A DNA stretch of 64,000 bases, from positions 43,310 to 107,309 of IMG/VR virus record IMGVR_UViG_3300047558_000238, one strand, 5' to 3'. Below the pieces are notes generated by a model. The model had not been told where the DNA came from, did not search any database, and was given only the letters and a program-made list of their open reading frames with translations. Source of the DNA: a virus. The translations under genes and the position numbers were made by a program. Positions 26,981 to 37,708 of the stretch are shown here, in pieces (within the stretch, counting starts at the first letter, position 1; every line of letters starts with the position of its first letter).

Positions 26981-27844
26981 CTACTCTTCTTTCTGAGGCT
27001 CTTCGTTCTCTGCATCTAGCTCTCGCTCATCGATCGAGCTCATGCCGAATCTTGGCGGGAAGAACGGGAAGAACGGGAAGAACGGTGGGAAGAACGGGAA
27101 GAACGGTGGGAAGAACGGGAAGAACGGGAAGAACGGTGGGAAGAACGGGAAGAACGGTGGGAAGAACGGGAAGAACGGTGGGAAGAACGGGAAGTACGGG
27201 AAGTACGGGAAGTATGGCGGGAAGAACGGAGGCGTAGTATTCTGAGTAGAATACGCTGACCACAGCGATGTTCCATTAATATTTACTGCTCTAACTCGGT
27301 ACTGCTGTGAAGTAGCAGCTTCCTGAGCTACGTTGGCTGCCGTACTTACGGTGTTGCCAGACTTAGCATCAGTACTCTCCCAGTAGTAGAGAGTTATGTT
27401 GCTGCCACCGTTATTTGGGGCGGTCCAAGAGACATAGTCTGTTTGGTCATTAGAGAAGTTTTGAACTACTGGAGCAGCAGGGGCATCCGGGACAGTTGTA
27501 ATCGTTACCGCAGCAGACTCGGTAGAGAAAGCAGAAGCACCACTTGCATTTGAGGCAGATACTGTAAAAGTATATGACCCGTTGGAGTCTAGACCGCCTA
27601 CGGTTATCGGTGATGCTGTTCCAGTTGTCCCGGTTGCAGTAGTATCTTCTATGCCAGATTTGTATGCTTTTACAGTATATGAAGTTGCTGGTGGCGACCC
27701 GGCTGGTAGGGTAAACGATACAGACGCAGCGCCGTCGTTGTATGCTCTGTCGGTTGCAACGTTAGTTGCAGACACATTTGTAGGAACAGAAGGCTGTAAA
27801 AAATCATTCTGTTGCTGAGAGTGTCTACCTGCTCTTTTTGACAT
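26981..27844 (-). CDS. FN3-domain protein with FFPFFPP heptad repeat
   Basis: This is a 287-residue protein. Residues 1-17 are basic. Residues 18-115 and 118-207 are two fibronectin type III domains (PSVPTNVSATNV...YTVKAYKSG, PDAPAAPVVQNFSND...WTAPNNGGSNITLYYWES). Residues 210-268 are an uninterrupted Phe/Pro tract built on the heptad FFPFFPP, and the chain ends in an acidic tail (ERELDAENEEPQKEE). No signal peptide is seen. FN3 domains are common on virion surfaces. The aromatic-proline tract is hydrophobic but cannot form a normal helix, so a polyproline-type rod or membrane-contacting patch is possible. It is the last gene before a strong terminator. Confidence 0.8.
   Translation of the reverse strand: MSKRAGRHSQQQNDFLQPSVPTNVSATNVATDRAYNDGAASVSFTLPAGSPPATSYTVKAYKSGIEDTTATGTTGTASPITVGGLDSNGSYTFTVSASNASGASAFSTESAAVTITTVPDAPAAPVVQNFSNDQTDYVSWTAPNNGGSNITLYYWESTDAKSGNTVSTAANVAQEAATSQQYRVRAVNINGTSLWSAYSTQNTTPPFFPPYFPYFPYFPFFPPFFPFFPPFFPFFPPFFPFFPFFPPFFPFFPPFFPFFPFFPPRFGMSSIDERELDAENEEPQKEE
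27056..27230. repeat. 21-bp/9-bp tandem repeat encoding FFP heptads
   Basis: The array is made of GGGAAGAAC 9-mers, grouped as 21-bp units (two 9-mers plus GGT). On the minus strand it encodes Phe-Phe-Pro heptads. The last units (27191-27222) change to GGGAAGTAC, giving Tyr-Phe-Pro. The array is open in several frames on both strands. Confidence 0.9.
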
Positions 27845-27862
27845 AAAATCTAGTTCTCCCTA

Positions 27863-30484
27863 CTAGGCGGACAGGTCTCCATAGACTAACCAAGTATTTG
27901 CTGCACGCTTTAATAGTGTAGCAGATGACCACTGAGTTCTTAGCTTAAGCCCTGGAGTTGCATTTACTGTTACTCCTCCAGCTCCAGCAATAGTTACCTG
28001 TCCAGCTCCAGTCTGGATGATATCTAACGTGGTACCTACGGGGTAGTTTATGGTTGCATCTGTTGGAATTGTTAGAGTTGTAGCCGATGCGCTTCCAATC
28101 TCAACGATAGTGTCTCGCTCATCTAGGCTTGCTAGCGTGTATGATGCGGTCTTCTGAGAGATCGTCGTAATAGATGGCACTCCGACCTTTGTCTGAGTCC
28201 CGTCTGAGAACGCTACTCCACTAGAAGATACTGTAACTAGTCCAGTAAACGTAGGAGCTGCTATCGGCGCGTACGTACTTGCAGCGGTAGAGGTTCCAAG
28301 CTTGGCGTCTAGCTGGCTCTGAATCCCTGATGTTACTCCATCTAGGTACTGTAGTTCTGTATTAGATACGTTTCCGATTACTGCAGACGACGCCTCGAAT
28401 GCTCCGACGGCAAGTGCATCTAGCGATCCCTGAGTGAAGTTGATAGTAGTAGTAGGCTCGTCGGTTACACCTTTAAATAGCTTCCATTTAGCGTCCGATG
28501 AGTCTCTAACAAGTCCGGCATGCTGGTAAGTTCCGTCATTAAAGCTAGCAACCATACCAAGGTCTGATGAGTTAGCATTATTGCCTTCACCAATATAGAT
28601 TAGCGGGTCAGTAATGGCTAAGTCAGTTGCATTTACTGTCGTAGTAGTTCCGTTGACGGTGAAGTCTCCTGAAATTACTAGGTTACCGCCAATGTATGCG
28701 CTATCTCCTGTGCCTAGTCCACCAGCAATTACCAAAGCTCCGGTAGTTGTGCTAGTAGATGGTGTCGTAGCTGAGATAGCAACATTTCCTGTGAAGGTGT
28801 CTCCAGAGAGATCTGCTTTTCCATCTAGCTGAGTCTGGATAGCTGAAGTAACGCCATCTAGATAGCCAACCTCGGTAGCACTTACGGTGCCGATAGATGT
28901 TGTAGAAGGTAGCGTAACTGTTCCAGTGAAAGTTGGTCCAGCTAGGTCAGCCTTTAGGTCTAAAGCGCTCTGAGTTGCAGTTGATATTGGCTTACTAGCG
29001 TCAGAAGTATTGTCTACATCTCCTAAACCAACCATGGCCTTAGTTATGCCAGAAACTATCCCGGTAAAGGTTGGGTTGGCGATTGGTGCCTTAGAGTCTA
29101 TCTGAGATTGAATAGCTGAAGTAACGCCAGAGAGCTGGTTGATTTCTGAGGCTAGAACGGTCACACCATCTAGGGTGTTTAGCTCTGCAGTGCTTACAGT
29201 TGCTCCAGTAAGAATGTTAAGTTCTGCGGTGCTAGCTGTAATTCCAGTAAGAACATTAATCTGGGCGCTAGTTGCTGTCACTCCTGTAAGGATATTTAGC
29301 TCTGCAGTACTTGATGTCATACCGTGCAGAATGTTCAACTCTGTGGTAGTTGCCGTAATTCCAGTTAGCGTATTTATCTCTGCCGTAGTGGCTGTAACTC
29401 CATCAAGAAGGTTTAGCTCTGCGGTGCTAGCAGTAATCCCGGTAAGAGTATTTAGCTGTGCAGTAGTTGCTGTGATTCCAGTCAGAACATTCAGCTCTGC
29501 AGTGCTTGAAGTGATACCATCCAGGATCGCTAACTCCACTGGAGAGATAGTGCCGATAGTAGTATCAGCCGGAAGTACTACAGTACCTGTGAAAGTTGGG
29601 CTAGTCAGGTATGCAAGATTTCCAGTGTCCGAGATTCCGTGAACATTCGAGATTTGGCTGTTGTGCACAGTGATTGCATTAGATACGTCGACTTGATACG
29701 CCAAGTTGGCTGCATTAGAGATTCCGTGCACATCTGTTGTGCGGTTGTGAACTATGATTTCATCGTCCACGTAGCCCTTAGTGGCCGCATGCAGAGGGTT
29801 TACGGGGGCACTAGGGAGTGTTAGTGCTCCAGTCATGGTGTCACCAGACTTTGACACCTTAGTACCGATTGAGTTCGTTATCGTAGTAGCAAAATTAGCA
29901 TCATCATTTATTGCAGCAGATAGCTCATTGAGTGTGTCAAGCAGAGCTGGTGAGCCATCGATAACTGCACTAACTGCAGTATCTACATACCCCTTAGTTG
30001 CTGCATCAGTCGAACTTGCTGGTGCTGCTAACCCTGTAACTGTGTAGTTATTAGCGTCTAGGTTGGAGCCTAAAGAGGTGAAAGGTCCGATAACCTTATT
30101 TCTAATAGTCTGATAGTCAGTTGTACCGACCACATCACCAGCAACGCCGTGAACATCGTGAGTTGCCGATGCGTGAGTGCTTAGGTTAGTTGCTACGGTT
30201 GTGAAAAATGCTGGATCATCGCCAAGAGCCGCTGCTAGCTCATTTAGGGTATCCAATGTCGATGGAGCTAGATCAATGATGCCATTGACAGCAGTGTCAA
30301 TCATCCCCTGAACTGTTGCTGGAGATGCTGTAGCGTAGGCCAAAGCACTCCAAGTACTAGTGCCATCACCAAACTTAATGCTCAGTGTATCGGTCTCTAG
30401 CCCAACCTCGCCGCTGGAGAGTACTGGATTAAACGATGACCAGTTAGCTGCTGTGTCGTGTCTGAGGATGATTTTAACTGCCAT
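27863..30484 (-). CDS. large tail fibre with Mtd-N-like head and STAELNxL repeats
   Basis: This is an 873-residue protein. Residues 1-50 resemble the N-terminal domain of major-tropism-determinant-type fibres (ILRHDTAANWSSFNPVLSSGEVGLETDTLSIKFGDGTSTWS). Residues 60-280 contain repeated 'LDTLNELAAALGDD' and 'AATKGYVD' blocks. Residues 320-450 carry at least ten copies of a 12-residue repeat, TGITASTAELNI. The C-terminal 80 residues are the QTGAGQVTI...LRTQWSSATLLKR module shared with 12689-13405. This is a long trimeric host-binding fibre. Confidence 0.88.
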   Translation of the reverse strand: MAVKIILRHDTAANWSSFNPVLSSGEVGLETDTLSIKFGDGTSTWSALAYATASPATVQGMIDTAVNGIIDLAPSTLDTLNELAAALGDDPAFFTTVATNLSTHASATHDVHGVAGDVVGTTDYQTIRNKVIGPFTSLGSNLDANNYTVTGLAAPASSTDAATKGYVDTAVSAVIDGSPALLDTLNELSAAINDDANFATTITNSIGTKVSKSGDTMTGALTLPSAPVNPLHAATKGYVDDEIIVHNRTTDVHGISNAANLAYQVDVSNAITVHNSQISNVHGISDTGNLAYLTSPTFTGTVVLPADTTIGTISPVELAILDGITSSTAELNVLTGITATTAQLNTLTGITASTAELNLLDGVTATTAEINTLTGITATTTELNILHGMTSSTAELNILTGVTATSAQINVLTGITASTAELNILTGATVSTAELNTLDGVTVLASEINQLSGVTSAIQSQIDSKAPIANPTFTGIVSGITKAMVGLGDVDNTSDASKPISTATQSALDLKADLAGPTFTGTVTLPSTTSIGTVSATEVGYLDGVTSAIQTQLDGKADLSGDTFTGNVAISATTPSTSTTTGALVIAGGLGTGDSAYIGGNLVISGDFTVNGTTTTVNATDLAITDPLIYIGEGNNANSSDLGMVASFNDGTYQHAGLVRDSSDAKWKLFKGVTDEPTTTINFTQGSLDALAVGAFEASSAVIGNVSNTELQYLDGVTSGIQSQLDAKLGTSTAASTYAPIAAPTFTGLVTVSSSGVAFSDGTQTKVGVPSITTISQKTASYTLASLDERDTIVEIGSASATTLTIPTDATINYPVGTTLDIIQTGAGQVTIAGAGGVTVNATPGLKLRTQWSSATLLKRAANTWLVYGDLSA

Positions 30485-30486
30485 GA

Positions 30487-30831
30487 TTATCCGTTCGCGC
30501 CTCCACCATTTACGGTGACTAGGTAAGTAGAGCCAGCTGTTCCGCCGTCTAGTACGTCATAGTTTGTTCCAGTCAGCACATTTGTGTCGACATTTACCCA
30601 CTTTGATGCGGTTGAGTTGTAGATCAGTACTTGATTATTGGCAAGATTAGTTAGCTCCACATCTGAAAGGCCAGAAATGGCGCTAACTGAGCTGCCTGTT
30701 AGCCAAGACACGCCATTATGAGCGTAGATCTTTGACTCGTCTGTCTTATAGAACAAATCTCCAGCAGAACCTGCCGAAGGGAGGGTATTGCCCTTCGGTA
30801 GGTTTACTGGCGTTAAAAACTTCTTAGACAT
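30487..30831 (-). CDS. small tail-fibre component
   Basis: This is a 114-residue protein. The head, FLTPVNLPKGNTLPSAGSAGDLFYKTDESKIYAHNGVSWL, is the usual phage fibre 'GDLFY-x-x...YNGxxW' domain. ISGLSDVELTNLANNQVLIYNSTASKWVN matches an element also found in the giant collagen fibre ([26 protein letters not shown]). A Gly-rich tail ends in GGGANG. It has an AAGGG ribosome-binding site and sits between two large fibre genes. Confidence 0.7.
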   Translation of the reverse strand: MSKKFLTPVNLPKGNTLPSAGSAGDLFYKTDESKIYAHNGVSWLTGSSVSAISGLSDVELTNLANNQVLIYNSTASKWVNVDTNVLTGTNYDVLDGGTAGSTYLVTVNGGGANG

Positions 30832-30851
30832 GTTCTATACCCTTAGTCTGA

Positions 30852-32792
30852 TTAGCCGATTACAACTACTTGGTAGCTGTCCGAAGCTATAGTTGCAGAA
30901 GCTACCCATGACAATGTTACTTCATTGGTGTTAGTTCTAACAACATCTACTTCAACCTGTTCAAAGGTGTCTAGAGCGTAGACCTGAACAACAACTGTAC
31001 GGATTCCTAGGTTGTGAGCCACTGTCCAAGTAACTGAACCGCTAACTGGTGCCAGCTCAGGGTTGGCTGCGGTGTACTTAGTTGTTGCACCAAGATTTGC
31101 GCGGGCTCCTGCAGCAGTCTCTGCTCCAGTACCACCAGCTGTAACAGCAATGGTGGTTGCGTCCCAAGTACCTGTTGTAATGGTACCGAGGGTGGTGATA
31201 GAGGTTTGACCTGCGTATGTCGAAGCAATATCGATGCTGTCAGCATTTACAGTAACTCGATCTGCGGTTCCAACTACATCTAGAGTATTACCAGTTTTAG
31301 TAAGACCAGCTCCAGCAGTAATCTGAGCAGCACCAGAGAACTGTACCCAGTCCTGGTTTGTGAAGTCAGTTAGGTAGTGGTTAGCCTGAGTCCAAGCAGA
31401 CTGCCCGTATACGGTGCCTTCCTGGATAAATACAGTTGCATTTACTAGTTCTGTATAGACATCTGCATCAGTTGCGCGAGACAAGGTGTATGTGGTGCCA
31501 TTGTCAGCATAGACATAGATACCATTCTCCGAGTCAGTTGACTGGCCAGCTAGCAAAATTCGGTAGCCAACGTGTGAAGTACCTAAAGCTGCATGGCTGT
31601 CGATAACTAGAGTGCTAGTGTCACCAGTCAGTGCAACATTGCTCACTGCAAGAAGGTTTACAGATGCCTTCCAGGTTAGACCTGCAACTGCGTTGTCTAC
31701 ATACGCCTTGTTGGCTGCATCACCTGGGTTAACAGGAGTTGCAACGCTAGTGATCTTGTAGCCGTCAGCATCTAGGTCTGCACCCAGTGAAGTTCCAGTA
31801 CTTAGAACCTTGTTAGTTAGGGTCTGGGCCTCGGTAGTGCCGACAATCTCGCCGACACCGTGGGTGGATATGTCTGAAGCGTGAGTTGATAGTTCAGTAT
31901 CTACATAACCCTTAGTTGCAGCGTCGCTAGCGTTTACGGGGGTGCCTAGGTCGGTTACAGTGTTTCCGTTAGCATCAACGGTAGCGCTAAGAACTGTTCC
32001 GGAACCTAGAGTCTTATTGGTCAGGCTCTGAGCATCAGTATCGCCAACTACATTTCCAACAACTCCGTGAACTCCAGAAGTTGCATTATTGTGGGTAGTT
32101 ACAGCTATAGATGCAGCATCAGTTGCATAAGTCTTTGAAGCAACTGGGCTAGTCTCTCCAGTAAGAACTCTTAGCTGGCTGCTAGAACCAGAAGTGTCAA
32201 TAGATGTTCCATCTACCTTCACCTCTACGTATCCGTTTACACCATTTACTCCAACAGCACCGTAAGTAGATGAGTATTTAAGGCTTACGGCTCCGGTAGT
32301 GTCGTTGTATGCCAGACCCTCGCCTAGCGCGTTACCAACTGCATCCTGAGCACGCTCATCGGTGAAGTAGAGGTTAGTCGTGCCTTCAGCAAGGTCATCA
32401 GTCGTGGAATCTGCTACACCGTTTTCAGCCTCGAAGGTGAACTTATTGTTAGCATCATCATAAGTAATCGTGATGTTGCTGTGGGTGCCAGCAGCAATGG
32501 CAGCTGCAACGGCATCCTGAGCACGCTCGTCAGTAAAGTATAGATTGCTGCCTTCTTCGATATCTGAAGTAGTCAGTAGGTCAATAGCAGCTTGGATAGC
32601 CTGCTCTACGCTTCCACCCTGAGCTAAGGTTAGCCAGGCAGATCCGTTGTAGTAGCGAAGAGTATTGTCGCTGGTGTTGTAGTAAATCTGACCAGCAACC
32701 GGTGCTGTTGGTGGGACACTTAGATTCTGAATTCTTGCATTTAAAAGCTCATTCTTGTTTAGATTGAGCCCTGTTAGATACTGGCGAGCCAT
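30852..32792 (-). CDS. large tail fibre protein
   Basis: This is a 646-residue protein. The N-terminal domain is ARQYLTGLNLNKNELLNARIQN, followed by GQIYYNTSDNTLRYYNGSAWLTL. Repeated 'SNLYFTDERAQDAV', 'AQTLTNKVLGSGT' and 'ASDAATKGYVDTEL' blocks follow; these are standard in long phage fibres. The middle section near 370-500 is a globular domain (NGIYVYADNGTTYTLSRATDAD). The C-terminal 60 residues (VTWTVAHNLGIRTVVVQVYALDTFEQVE) match the next gene. It is probably a receptor-binding or long-tail-fibre subunit. Confidence 0.85.
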   Translation of the reverse strand: MARQYLTGLNLNKNELLNARIQNLSVPPTAPVAGQIYYNTSDNTLRYYNGSAWLTLAQGGSVEQAIQAAIDLLTTSDIEEGSNLYFTDERAQDAVAAAIAAGTHSNITITYDDANNKFTFEAENGVADSTTDDLAEGTTNLYFTDERAQDAVGNALGEGLAYNDTTGAVSLKYSSTYGAVGVNGVNGYVEVKVDGTSIDTSGSSSQLRVLTGETSPVASKTYATDAASIAVTTHNNATSGVHGVVGNVVGDTDAQSLTNKTLGSGTVLSATVDANGNTVTDLGTPVNASDAATKGYVDTELSTHASDISTHGVGEIVGTTEAQTLTNKVLSTGTSLGADLDADGYKITSVATPVNPGDAANKAYVDNAVAGLTWKASVNLLAVSNVALTGDTSTLVIDSHAALGTSHVGYRILLAGQSTDSENGIYVYADNGTTYTLSRATDADVYTELVNATVFIQEGTVYGQSAWTQANHYLTDFTNQDWVQFSGAAQITAGAGLTKTGNTLDVVGTADRVTVNADSIDIASTYAGQTSITTLGTITTGTWDATTIAVTAGGTGAETAAGARANLGATTKYTAANPELAPVSGSVTWTVAHNLGIRTVVVQVYALDTFEQVEVDVVRTNTNEVTLSWVASATIASDSYQVVVIG

Positions 32793-32801
32793 TATTATTC
32801 C

Positions 32802-33119
32802 TTAGGAGAGATGAGCTTTTCCAGAAATTGCTGAGGAAAAGGTTAGGGTTACGGTTGTTTCATTGGTATGCGTCACTGTGCCTTCTACCTGAGACCCGCC
32901 ACTATCAAAAACGGTCACATTAGGGAAGAAATTTAGGTTATGAACGATAGTCCACGTATCTAGTGGCGTAGTTTGCAGGTGGGTGTAGGACACTAGGGGG
33001 ACAATAGCGTCCGCTTGAACACCGTCTACACCGCCAGGACCCTGAGGGCCAGGAGCCGTGACTACAATCTGGCGAACGTACTTGCCCGTGGTAATGCTGC
33101 TTGGAACATCTCCAGCCAT
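32802..33119 (-). CDS. small fibre protein with collagen remnant
   Basis: This is a 105-residue protein. A GPQGPGGVDGVQ stretch is a short collagen remnant. After it, TWTIVHNLNFFPNVTVFDSGGSQVEGTVTHTNETTVTLTFSS matches the C-terminal knob of the 646-residue fibre. Start and stop overlap the upstream gene by one base. It may be a stand-alone copy of that knob or a fibre connector. Confidence 0.65.
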   Translation of the reverse strand: MAGDVPSSITTGKYVRQIVVTAPGPQGPGGVDGVQADAIVPLVSYTHLQTTPLDTWTIVHNLNFFPNVTVFDSGGSQVEGTVTHTNETTVTLTFSSAISGKAHLS

Positions 33120-33478
33120 TATCGCGTTACCTCCGCTCTTACTACAAAGTTGCCATTTAAAAGTTTGTAGACATAGATGTCTGCACTAGGGCCAACAAGC
33201 TCTAAGTCATAAACGTATCTATCCTCAGGGATGGCGGACATAACGTCATCTGGAATGTTCAAAACTATTTGACCATTAGTTGCGCCCAAAGTTATGCGAC
33301 CATTTTCAGTTGTTAGCTCTAAAATTAGATCAAAAGTTTTAGGATTTCTGACCTTCATTCTTGCTGTATACCCCTCCAAAAGAATTGGTTTCTTCGCAGG
33401 GTCTCGCCACAAAATGGTGCGTGAAAAAGTGGAGCCTTGGTCGGCTACGATATTATAAAGACCAGCGGGAGCACTCAT
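33119..33478 (-). CDS. BppU-N-like fibre attachment domain protein
   Basis: This is a 119-residue paralogue of 19314-19673: YNIVADQGSTFSRTILWRD, GYTARMKVRNP, LNIPDDVMSAIPEDRYVYDLELVG and GNFVVRAEVTR. It is the first gene of the leftward fibre block. Its position before the fibre genes mirrors that of the other copy, which supports a role as baseplate adaptor. Upstream on this strand, TAAAAT lies near 33514. Confidence 0.65.
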   Translation of the reverse strand: MSAPAGLYNIVADQGSTFSRTILWRDPAKKPILLEGYTARMKVRNPKTFDLILELTTENGRITLGATNGQIVLNIPDDVMSAIPEDRYVYDLELVGPSADIYVYKLLNGNFVVRAEVTR

Positions 33479-33602
33479 CAGACTCTTTCAGCGAGGATAC
33501 AGTCAACTATTATTTTACACTAGTTTTGTATTCGGGAGAAGTGGGTGTATTCTATATATTTAGGGCTAAATACGCAGTCGCAGCCTAGATATCGAGGTCA
33601 CT

Positions 33603-33830
33603 ATGAGTGAGATGAGCACTTTAGAGCAGATTCAGCTAGATCCGGTCATCGGTGAGCCAAAATTTGCTCACTACGCTGAAGCAGTGTCTACTACTCAAGG
33701 GTATGTGCTGGGAACCCCCGTCGAAGCTCTATGCGGTAAAGTTTTTGTTCCTTCTAGGGACCCTAAAAAGTTTCCGGTTTGCCCGATTTGCAAAGAGATA
33801 GCAGAAGCGGTATTCTTAGATTTAGAGTAA
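33603..33830 (+). CDS. DUF3039 family protein
   Basis: This is a 75-residue protein. The end, ALCGKVFVPSRDPKKFPVCPICKEI, is the DUF3039 signature, a zinc-ribbon-like family almost limited to actinobacteria. In hosts it is a small housekeeping protein of unknown function. Its presence is one of the clearest host clues in the window. It lies divergently from the fibre block and upstream of the nrd operon. Confidence 0.85.
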   Translation: MSEMSTLEQIQLDPVIGEPKFAHYAEAVSTTQGYVLGTPVEALCGKVFVPSRDPKKFPVCPICKEIAEAVFLDLE

Positions 33831-33853
33831 AAATCAGCGATTGATTTTTGTTT

Positions 33854-33859
33854 TATACT
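33854..33859 (+). promoter_or_regulatory. -10 element (TATACT) upstream of the nrd leader hairpin
   Basis: A consensus-like TATACT would place the transcript start near 33866, just before the inverted repeat. No clear -35 hexamer is seen at 17 bp. Confidence 0.45.
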
Positions 33860-33872
33860 AGTTATCCAACCC

Positions 33873-33914
33873 ATCCTGACGTTGGCCAAGTGGCTAGAAA
33901 AACGTCAGGATTTT
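33873..33914 (+). terminator. leader hairpin/attenuator-like element before nrdH
   Basis: A perfect 11-bp inverted repeat, ATCCTGACGTT (33873-33883) and AACGTCAGGAT (33901-33911), is followed by TTTT. It has the form of an intrinsic terminator. It lies between the DUF3039 gene and nrdH and downstream of a TATACT box, so it could end the DUF3039 transcript or attenuate the nrd operon. Confidence 0.65.
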
Positions 33915-33943
33915 GCGTCTCTTACCTCGAAAGGTACCTTCAA

Positions 33944-34168
33944 ATGGTTACTGTGTACACCTTGCCGTCATGCGTCCAGTGCGAGAGCACTAAGAAGTAT
34001 TTAGCAAGACTTGATGTACCGTTCGAGACCATTGATTTGAGCGAAGACGCTGAGGCTATGGACATGATTAAGGGCTTGGGCTATCAGGCTGCACCTGTTG
34101 TTGTAGCTGGTGATTCTCACTGGAGTGGTTTCCGTCCAGACAAGCTAAGCAGCCTAGCTGGCAACTAG
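33944..34168 (+). CDS. nrdH: NrdH-redoxin (glutaredoxin-like)
   Basis: This is a 74-residue protein. The start is placed at the ATG with a GAAAGG ribosome-binding site. The thioredoxin-fold core VTVYTLPSCVQCESTKKYL has the redox pair CVQC. The cis-Pro loop is AAPVVVAG, and WSGFRPDKL is the typical NrdH ending. It reduces the NrdE/NrdF ribonucleotide reductase encoded two genes downstream. It is the first gene of a four-gene nrdHIEF operon. Confidence 0.92.
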   Translation: MVTVYTLPSCVQCESTKKYLARLDVPFETIDLSEDAEAMDMIKGLGYQAAPVVVAGDSHWSGFRPDKLSSLAGN

Positions 34169-34569
34169 TAGGCGAGTCGTGTGTACGACCTTGTCTACTT
34201 TTCAAATGTATCTAACAACACAAAAAAGTTTGTAGATAAGCTCGGTCTTAATACACTACGACTTCCTATCCGTTGGGACGAGAGCTCTCCAGTAGTAGTC
34301 AGCAGTGACTTTGTTTTAGTTGTTCCGTCATATGGCGGTGGCGCTGAGAGCCGAACTGTTCCAAAATCTGTAATTAAATTTCTCAATATCGAGACTAATA
34401 GGCAGCACCTTCGTGGAGTTGTGGGTACCGGAAATACTAATTTTGGTGTACACTACTGTAAAGCCGCGGAGATCGTTGCAGCAAAACTAGGCGTGCCTTT
34501 GCTGTATCGAGTAGAAATAACCGGCACACCTGATGATGTAGAACAAGTAAAAGAGAGGTTAGAGCTACT

Positions 34570-37652
<3,083 letters not shown>

Positions 37653-37664
37653 TTCCTAAAAGAA

Positions 37665-37688
37665 AGCCCCTCCTTCGGGAGGGGTTTT
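37665..37688 (+). terminator. terminator of the nrdHIEF operon
   Basis: CCCCTCC (37667-37673) pairs with GGAGGGG (37678-37684) around a 4-base loop, followed by TTTT. Confidence 0.85.
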
Positions 37689-37696
37689 CTATTTGG

Positions 37697-37702
37697 TAAA
37701 CT
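37697..37702 (+). promoter_or_regulatory. -10 element (TAAACT) of a leaderless gene
   Basis: TAAACT ends 6 nt before the ATG at 37709 and lies directly after the nrd terminator. The -35 region is poor. Confidence 0.5.
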
Positions 37703-37708
37703 TTTCTT

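Noticed and set aside
27056-27230. Regular repeat array considered as a CRISPR
   Set aside because: There are no unique spacers, the units are contiguous 9/21-bp codon repeats inside a gene, and no cas genes are present.
27027-27276. Plus-strand GKNGKN and minus-strand RSSRSS/VLPVLP peptides
   Set aside because: They arise from the 21-bp repeat being open in other frames. They lack starts with ribosome-binding sites and globular context.
33848-33943. 32-residue N-terminal extension of NrdH
   Set aside because: It spans the leader hairpin and has no match to NrdH proteins. ATG 33944 has a proper ribosome-binding site and the conserved N-terminus.
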